From Granulicella sp. (lineage in GTDB: Bacteria; Acidobacteriota; Terriglobia; Terriglobales; Acidobacteriaceae): a stretch of 36,395 nt of DNA. Shown here piece after piece: positions 32,560-36,395 of this stretch (the first letter of the stretch is position 1; each line of letters begins with the position of its first letter). The DNA lies in the NCBI GenBank assembly GCA_027450185.1, contig DAIDKF010000021.1:1-36395 (forward strand). The letters run 5' to 3'. A program made the translations under genes and the position numbers. The notes below the pieces were generated by a model. It was not told the origin of the DNA and ran no database searches. It saw only the letters and a program-made list of their open reading frames with translations.

Positions 32560-33744
32560 ATGAACTTCTCCGATCGAACCAACTGGAACCTTGCCGAGAA
32601 CGACCTCACCACTGCTGTGCGAGAGGTGCGCGCGTCCGGCCGTGAACTCTTCGACCTGACTACCTCGAATCCAACCCAATGCAGGTTTGCCTACGACGAC
32701 GCGAAGCTCCTCGCCCCTCTGTCCAGCGATGCTGCGCTCTACTACGAGCCCAACCCGCTTGGTATGACCACCGCTCGCAACGCCATCGCTGCATACTATC
32801 GCGACGCAGGGGCTGCAATACCGATCAACCACGTCTGCCTTACTACCAGCACCAGCGAGGCGTACAGCTTTCTGTTCCGCCTGCTCTGCAATCCTGGCGA
32901 TGAGGTCATGGTTGCAAGACCCAGCTACCCGCTCTTCGAGTACATCGCGCAACTCGATGATGTGCAACTGTGCGAGTATCCGCTCGTCTACGATCCGAAT
33001 GCAGATCCAAACGCAGATGCATCTGACGGCATCGGCTGGGCAATCGATCTGCACGCGCTCAATGCTGCCGTTACAGATAAGACGCGGGCCGTGATCCTTG
33101 TGCATCCCAATAATCCCACGGGCAACTTCGCCTCCTCCACGGAGCGCGATGCCATCGAGGCCCTCTGTGTCGAACATGGCCTTGCCTTGATCGTGGACGA
33201 GGTCTTCCTCGACTATCCGCTTGGCGCCGCACAGTGCAGTTTCGCAGCCGGCGAGTCACGTTGTCTCACCTTCGTGCTCAGCGGCATCAGCAAGGTCTGC
33301 GGCCTGCCGCAGATGAAGGCCTCATGGATCGCCGCTTGTGGTCCACCTTCGTTGGTGCGCGCCGCAATGCACCGCATTGAGATCATCGCCGATACCTTCC
33401 TTTCCATGAATGCACCTGTGCAGTACGCGTTGCCCCATTGGCTAGCCACCCGGCACTCATTGCAGCAACAAATTAGAGAGCGGATACGCGCGAATCTCGT
33501 GTTGCTCGACGAGCGACTACGTGGAACCTCAGCGCAGCGGTTCGCACTGCACGGCGGTTGGACTGTCGTACTTCGTGTCCCTCGCACAGTCGACGGCAAG
33601 AAGTTCGTGCATGCAGCGCTGCACCGCGGTGTGCTAGTGCATCCTGGCGATTTCTACGGCCTCGACGAGGGGCGAGCCGTCCTTAGCCTGTTGACTCCGC
33701 CCGAGATCTGGAGTGCTGGGCTGGAGCGTCTTCCCATCGACTGA
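32560..33744 (+). CDS. PLP-dependent class I/II aminotransferase
   Basis: 394 residues, the normal length for fold-type I aminotransferases. Landmarks: YYEPNPLGMTTARNAIAAYY at the start of the large domain, TTSTSEAYSFLF (cofactor phosphate loop), VHPNNPTGNF (Asn185 region), IVDEVFLDY (Asp213, which pairs with the pyridine nitrogen), and the PLP-binding Lys245 in LSGISKVCGLPQMK. The start ATG 32560 follows GAGAAGGTTG. The amino donor and acceptor cannot be told from sequence alone. It stands alone, between a HAD gene on the other strand and a convergent metallo-hydrolase. Confidence 0.92.
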   Translation: MNFSDRTNWNLAENDLTTAVREVRASGRELFDLTTSNPTQCRFAYDDAKLLAPLSSDAALYYEPNPLGMTTARNAIAAYYRDAGAAIPINHVCLTTSTSEAYSFLFRLLCNPGDEVMVARPSYPLFEYIAQLDDVQLCEYPLVYDPNADPNADASDGIGWAIDLHALNAAVTDKTRAVILVHPNNPTGNFASSTERDAIEALCVEHGLALIVDEVFLDYPLGAAQCSFAAGESRCLTFVLSGISKVCGLPQMKASWIAACGPPSLVRAAMHRIEIIADTFLSMNAPVQYALPHWLATRHSLQQQIRERIRANLVLLDERLRGTSAQRFALHGGWTVVLRVPRTVDGKKFVHAALHRGVLVHPGDFYGLDEGRAVLSLLTPPEIWSAGLERLPID

Positions 33745-33762
33745 CAATATTCGGTTACATCC

Positions 33763-34389
33763 TCAGACCAAAAACGGGTTAGCGACGCGCTCGGTGCCAA
33801 TGGTCGTGGCTGGACCGTGTCCTGGAATGACCAGAGTCGAATCGGGCAACGGAAGCAGTCGCCCCTCAATGCTCGCGAGAAGCTTTGCAGAGTTTCCGCC
33901 CGGCAGATCAGTGCGCCCCACTCCGCGAGCAAACAGTGTGTCCCCTGCCAGCAGCAAATGCTCGTCCGGAACATAGAGACAAAGGCTGCCCTCCGTATGC
34001 CCGGGCGTGTAAAGCACCCTGCCCGTGATGCCAGCCACGCTGACCGTCTCATCGTCCGCAGGGGAGTGGTCGGGTGGAGGAACAGTGGGCACCGGCAGGC
34101 CAAGCCACCCAGCCTGAACGTCCATCATTGCGACCAGCGGAAGGTCGGCCTGGTTATAAATAATCGGAGCGCCCGTGATCTTCTTAAGGCTCTGTGCACT
34201 CGCTATATGGTCAATATGCGCGTGCGTTACCAGGATTTTCTTGACCGTCAGCTTATGTTTTGCAAGCACCGCCAGGATGTGGGGTATGTCATATCCTGGA
34301 TCCACAACAATGGCTTCGCGGGATGCCTCATCTCCGAGGATCGTGCAGTTGCAACCCAACAGGCCGACAGGAAATGTCTCGCGAATCAT
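33763..34389 (-). CDS. Metallo-beta-lactamase-fold hydrolase (glyoxalase II-like)
   Basis: 208 residues from ATG 34389, preceded by AAGGAGACCA; the open frame extends 12 codons upstream without a site. Binuclear metal motif THAHIDH (His56, His58, Asp60, His61), the next His in TPGHTEGSL, the bridging Asp in LAGDTLF, and the late His in IPGHGPAT. This pattern fits the glyoxalase II-like YcbL/GloB group, short form without the C-terminal substrate domain. It probably hydrolyses a thioester such as S-lactoylglutathione or a related thiol ester. It ends 18 bases from the convergent aminotransferase. Confidence 0.92.
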   Translation of the reverse strand: MIRETFPVGLLGCNCTILGDEASREAIVVDPGYDIPHILAVLAKHKLTVKKILVTHAHIDHIASAQSLKKITGAPIIYNQADLPLVAMMDVQAGWLGLPVPTVPPPDHSPADDETVSVAGITGRVLYTPGHTEGSLCLYVPDEHLLLAGDTLFARGVGRTDLPGGNSAKLLASIEGRLLPLPDSTLVIPGHGPATTIGTERVANPFLV

Positions 34390-34430
34390 TGGTCTCCTTG
34401 CTGCCGGATTCCTTGCTATCAGCAAAAGCA

Positions 34431-34457
34431 GAAGCGCAGGCCTACAGCCTGCGCTTC
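34431..34457 (-). terminator. Terminator after secG
   Basis: An 11-base perfect stem, GAAGCGCAGGC and its complement, with a 5-base loop. On the minus strand it is followed by TGCTTTTGCT. It lies 23 bases past the secG stop codon. Confidence 0.7.
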
Positions 34458-34480
34458 GCGGATATAAAAGAATATTTCAG

Positions 34481-34771
34481 CTACTTCTTTGCTGGGGCCG
34501 TCTGGCTGGGCATATCGGAGAGCACGGAGCGGTTGTGCGTGCTGCGCGACATGACAACGGTGAGCGCGATCGACGTGAGCATGAAGATAATTGCTGACCA
34601 GGTGGTAAGACGCGTCAGCAGATTGGCTGCCCCCCGTGGCCCAAACGCAGTCTGCGAACCCTGCCCGCCAAAGGCGCCAGCAAGGTCTGCCGACTTACCC
34701 TGCTGAATCAGAACGACACCAACCAGAAAGAGGCAGACGATTATGTGCAGGATCACGAGAAGAATAAACAT
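34481..34771 (-). CDS. secG: Preprotein translocase subunit SecG
   Basis: 96 residues from ATG 34771, chosen because SecG starts directly with its first membrane helix (FILLVILHIIVCLFLVGVVL); the open frame reaches 34858 but the extra part does not resemble SecG. The conserved cytoplasmic loop IQQGKSADLAGAFGGQGSQ is followed by GPRGAANLLTRLTTW and the second helix (AIIFMLTSIALTVVM). SecG helps SecYE and SecA move proteins across the inner membrane. A short Ser/Pro/Lys tail ends the chain. Confidence 0.95.
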   Translation of the reverse strand: MFILLVILHIIVCLFLVGVVLIQQGKSADLAGAFGGQGSQTAFGPRGAANLLTRLTTWSAIIFMLTSIALTVVMSRSTHNRSVLSDMPSQTAPAKK

Positions 34772-34949
34772 ATTTAGAGTATCAGCCTTAATGGGCCGCA
34801 TAGGCGGCAAATTCTTTGGAATGTGTAAAATCGAGCGCTGCGGTTGCAGTGCCAGCACGTCAGTCCAGGTTCGAGTGTATCACTGGCTAATGACGGGTCT
34901 CAACACGCAATGCTTCGCCAGTCCCGCGGCTGCAGTGCGGCAGACTACG

Positions 34950-35312
34950 TTACGCAAACGCAGCGCAAGCGGAAGCCTGGTCGGGGTGGAGGCTGGTGTA
35001 TTTGGTGATACCCACCATCGTAAAGACCTTCTGGAAGTGCGGGCTGAGGCCGAACGTTCGTATGGTCTGGCCGCGCTTGCTGGCGGCGATCAGCATTTGG
35101 ATTACCAGCGCGATGCCACTGGAGTTCAGGTATTCAACCTTTGAAAAATCCAGTAGGATACGCTTCACGGTTTCGGAAAGCCCCTCATAGGTTCCCAGGA
35201 TGGCGGCCTGAGAGGCGCTGGTGATGTCGCCTGAGAAGCGCAGCACAGTGATTGAATCTCCGTTTGTGGAAGAGATTTCTTCGATGGCTACGCGAGTAAC
35301 TGGTTCCGGCAT
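34950..35312 (-). CDS. STAS-domain anti-sigma factor antagonist (RsbV/SpoIIAA-like)
   Basis: 120 residues. ATG 35312 has GGAGAGAAAG upstream. One STAS domain: ITVLRFSGDITSASQA at the N-terminus, then VEYLNSSGIALVIQML, where Ser64 sits at the regulatory phosphorylation site (family motif DSSG; here the Asp is Asn63). Unphosphorylated antagonists bind the anti-sigma kinase and free the sigma factor or other partner. The gene lies 80 bases after the RsbW-like kinase gene on the same strand, so the two should form one partner-switching unit. Confidence 0.88.
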   Translation of the reverse strand: MPEPVTRVAIEEISSTNGDSITVLRFSGDITSASQAAILGTYEGLSETVKRILLDFSKVEYLNSSGIALVIQMLIAASKRGQTIRTFGLSPHFQKVFTMVGITKYTSLHPDQASACAAFA

Positions 35313-35392
35313 GCTTTCTCTCCGATGCTCGATTATCGATGCTCATCGCTATGGATGATGTGCGATAAGGCAGACTCTGGGACGTGTTGATT

Positions 35393-35884
35393 CTAACTGT
35401 TGGCGTGGTGGAGGTGAATGACCATACGGGCGTAGCTGCCAGATGGCGGGGAACTGACCCACTCAGCTTCGTCAACCAGCGCCTGGATGAGAAACATACC
35501 CATACCACGCGCGTCCTCCTCCCCAAGCATCTTGCGGTCGATGTCAGGTGCTTCGGTCTTGCTTTGCGGGCCTTCGCCGTTGTCGGTGACCTTAACCTCG
35601 AGAGAGTTGGCGTCCACGGACAGAATGACGCCAACGCTGAGTGCGTCGTCGAGCTTGTTGCCGTGCTCAATGGCGTTGATGCAGGCTTCGGCAACGGCGG
35701 TCTTGAGATCGTCAACGCGCTCCTCGCTGAAGCCCATCAACTGCGCCACGCTGGCTGCCGTGTGCATGGCTACCTTCTCGTAGCCCAGCCGCGAAGGTAG
35801 CCGCAGTTCAATACTGCTATTTGCCGCCTTACCGCTACCGTCGGTTGGCTTATCGTTGCTGGTCGCCTTATCGATCAATGCCAT
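35393..35884 (-). CDS. RsbW/SpoIIAB-like serine kinase, anti-sigma factor type
   Basis: 163 residues from ATG 35884. The GGAGG site directly abuts that ATG, so TTG 35878 (6 bases away) could be the true start; the open frame reaches 35926. GHKL ATPase fold: N-box AVAEACINAIEHGNKL (Asn70), G1 box VTDNGEGP (Asp101), and G2-like DARGMGMFLIQAL (126-134). Such proteins phosphorylate their STAS antagonist on Ser and hold a sigma factor or another target inactive. The N-terminal 25 residues are polar and probably unstructured. No sigma factor is adjacent, so the target is unknown. Confidence 0.9.
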   Translation of the reverse strand: MALIDKATSNDKPTDGSGKAANSSIELRLPSRLGYEKVAMHTAASVAQLMGFSEERVDDLKTAVAEACINAIEHGNKLDDALSVGVILSVDANSLEVKVTDNGEGPQSKTEAPDIDRKMLGEEDARGMGMFLIQALVDEAEWVSSPPSGSYARMVIHLHHANS

Positions 35885-36246
35885 CCTCCATCGCCGCCTG
35901 CAACCTCGTATCGGCGGCGAGTACATATCTCTACCAGCCTGCCACAGTAGAGTAGCAGCCTGGCCCCGTTAGGCAAGGAAAATTTCGCAGGATGAGCCTT
36001 GAATGGAACGATGGGAACCACCACATAGGCCGTCTTTCGAGAACTAGTTCCAAGTCTGCGTGCCCTCCGAGCACTTGAGACCCGTGTAGGATTCTGCATC
36101 GCTTGGAACGCAGATTATTGGTCATTAGTGTCCGCACGGATGAGGTACACTTTCACCAGTTGAACCCCGGAACAGAGATTGAGTTAGTCAAACACAGAGC
36201 TGGGAACACCGAGTTGTGACCACAGAACGATGAAGGAGCCGCAGGT
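35885..36246. other. Divergent control region of the partner-switching genes
   Basis: About 360 bases between the leftward kinase gene and the rightward STAS-like gene. No convincing open frame. AAGGAG at 36231 serves the rightward start. I see no strong palindrome or consensus promoter. Confidence 0.45.
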
Positions 36247-36395
36247 ATGAGCATGAAGTTCAGCACCCGGGAAGTGAGTGGAGTTACGATAGTGGATTTG
36301 CAAGATGACGCCACCCACCGGCGCATCAAGGTCCGGTTTGCCGAGGCCATCAGAGCGTTGCGAGTCATCTGGCCAGAACTCCAGGCAGAGGCGCT
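36247..36395 (+). CDS. STAS-like protein, N-terminal fragment
   Basis: The first 49 codons of a gene cut by the right edge. ATG 36247 follows AAGGAGCCGCAGGT. The first 18 residues (MSMKFSTREVSGVTIVDL) match the start of STAS antagonists of this phylum, and position opposite an RsbW/RsbV pair fits a second antagonist. After that the chain (HRRIKVRFAEAIRALRVI) no longer resembles STAS, and the other frames do not restore it. The edge may be a chimeric end or a variant domain. Confidence 0.42.
   Translation, partial: MSMKFSTREVSGVTIVDLQDDATHRRIKVRFAEAIRALRVIWPELQAEA

Noticed and set aside
1..36395. tRNA or rRNA genes, CRISPR arrays, insertion sequences, prophage genes
   Set aside because: Spacers were read on both strands without finding cloverleaf sequences, regular direct repeats, transposase or integrase motifs. 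A covariance-model search could still find a small RNA.

Overview
The window looks like part of a chromosome or contig from a soil Acidobacterium (class Terriglobia; a Granulicella, Terriglobus or Edaphobacter relative). This is inferred from high-GC, C-rich coding, a VWFA-related exported protein of the type abundant in that group, the Arg-rich tail on polynucleotide phosphorylase, and several small exported proteins without recognisable families. No rRNA, tRNA, CRISPR array, insertion sequence or phage gene was recognised. Both ends cut through genes.

1-10.1 kb is a motility and chemotaxis control block. On the minus strand run cheA, cheW and a soluble receptor with HAMP-like repeats and a PAS start. 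A near-consensus sigma-28 promoter lies upstream of cheA. On the plus strand lie cheY, a small CheC/CheX-like protein, an OmpR-type response regulator, a 79-residue protein that looks like a histidine-kinase dimerisation domain alone, a sigma-54 activator without a DNA-binding domain, fliA (sigma-28) and a flgM-like anti-sigma factor with its own sigma-28 promoter. These suggest a regulatory hierarchy: two-component input, sigma-54 activator, FliA, then chemotaxis and FlgM, with FlgM feeding back on FliA. No flagellar structural genes, cheR or cheB are in the window.

10.2-18.7 kb is mostly housekeeping: a dienelactone hydrolase, rpsO and pnp in the common order, a membrane protein, two exported proteins of unknown or cell-wall function and a DegP/HtrA protease. 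18.9-23.7 kb is a compact minus-strand operon: truA, an M20 peptidase, a YtcJ-type amidohydrolase and an EamA transporter, with two 4-base ATGA overlaps. 23.9-28.7 kb holds a TolC-family outer-membrane protein, the VWFA-related protein and a small exported protein.

28.7-30.6 kb is gene-poor: a tetraheme cytochrome c with a CRP-like palindrome upstream, tandem palindromes and a 75-residue basic protein. 30.6-34.8 kb carries a RibBA whose GTP cyclohydrolase II half looks degenerate, a HAD hydrolase, an aminotransferase, a metallo-beta-lactamase-fold hydrolase and secG. 34.9-36.4 kb holds a partner-switching pair (RsbW-like kinase and STAS antagonist) and the start of a divergent STAS-like gene.

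The most unusual part is the 6.1-8.5 kb signalling cassette: a lone DHp-like protein between a full response regulator and a sigma-54 activator that lacks both a working receiver switch and a DNA-binding domain.
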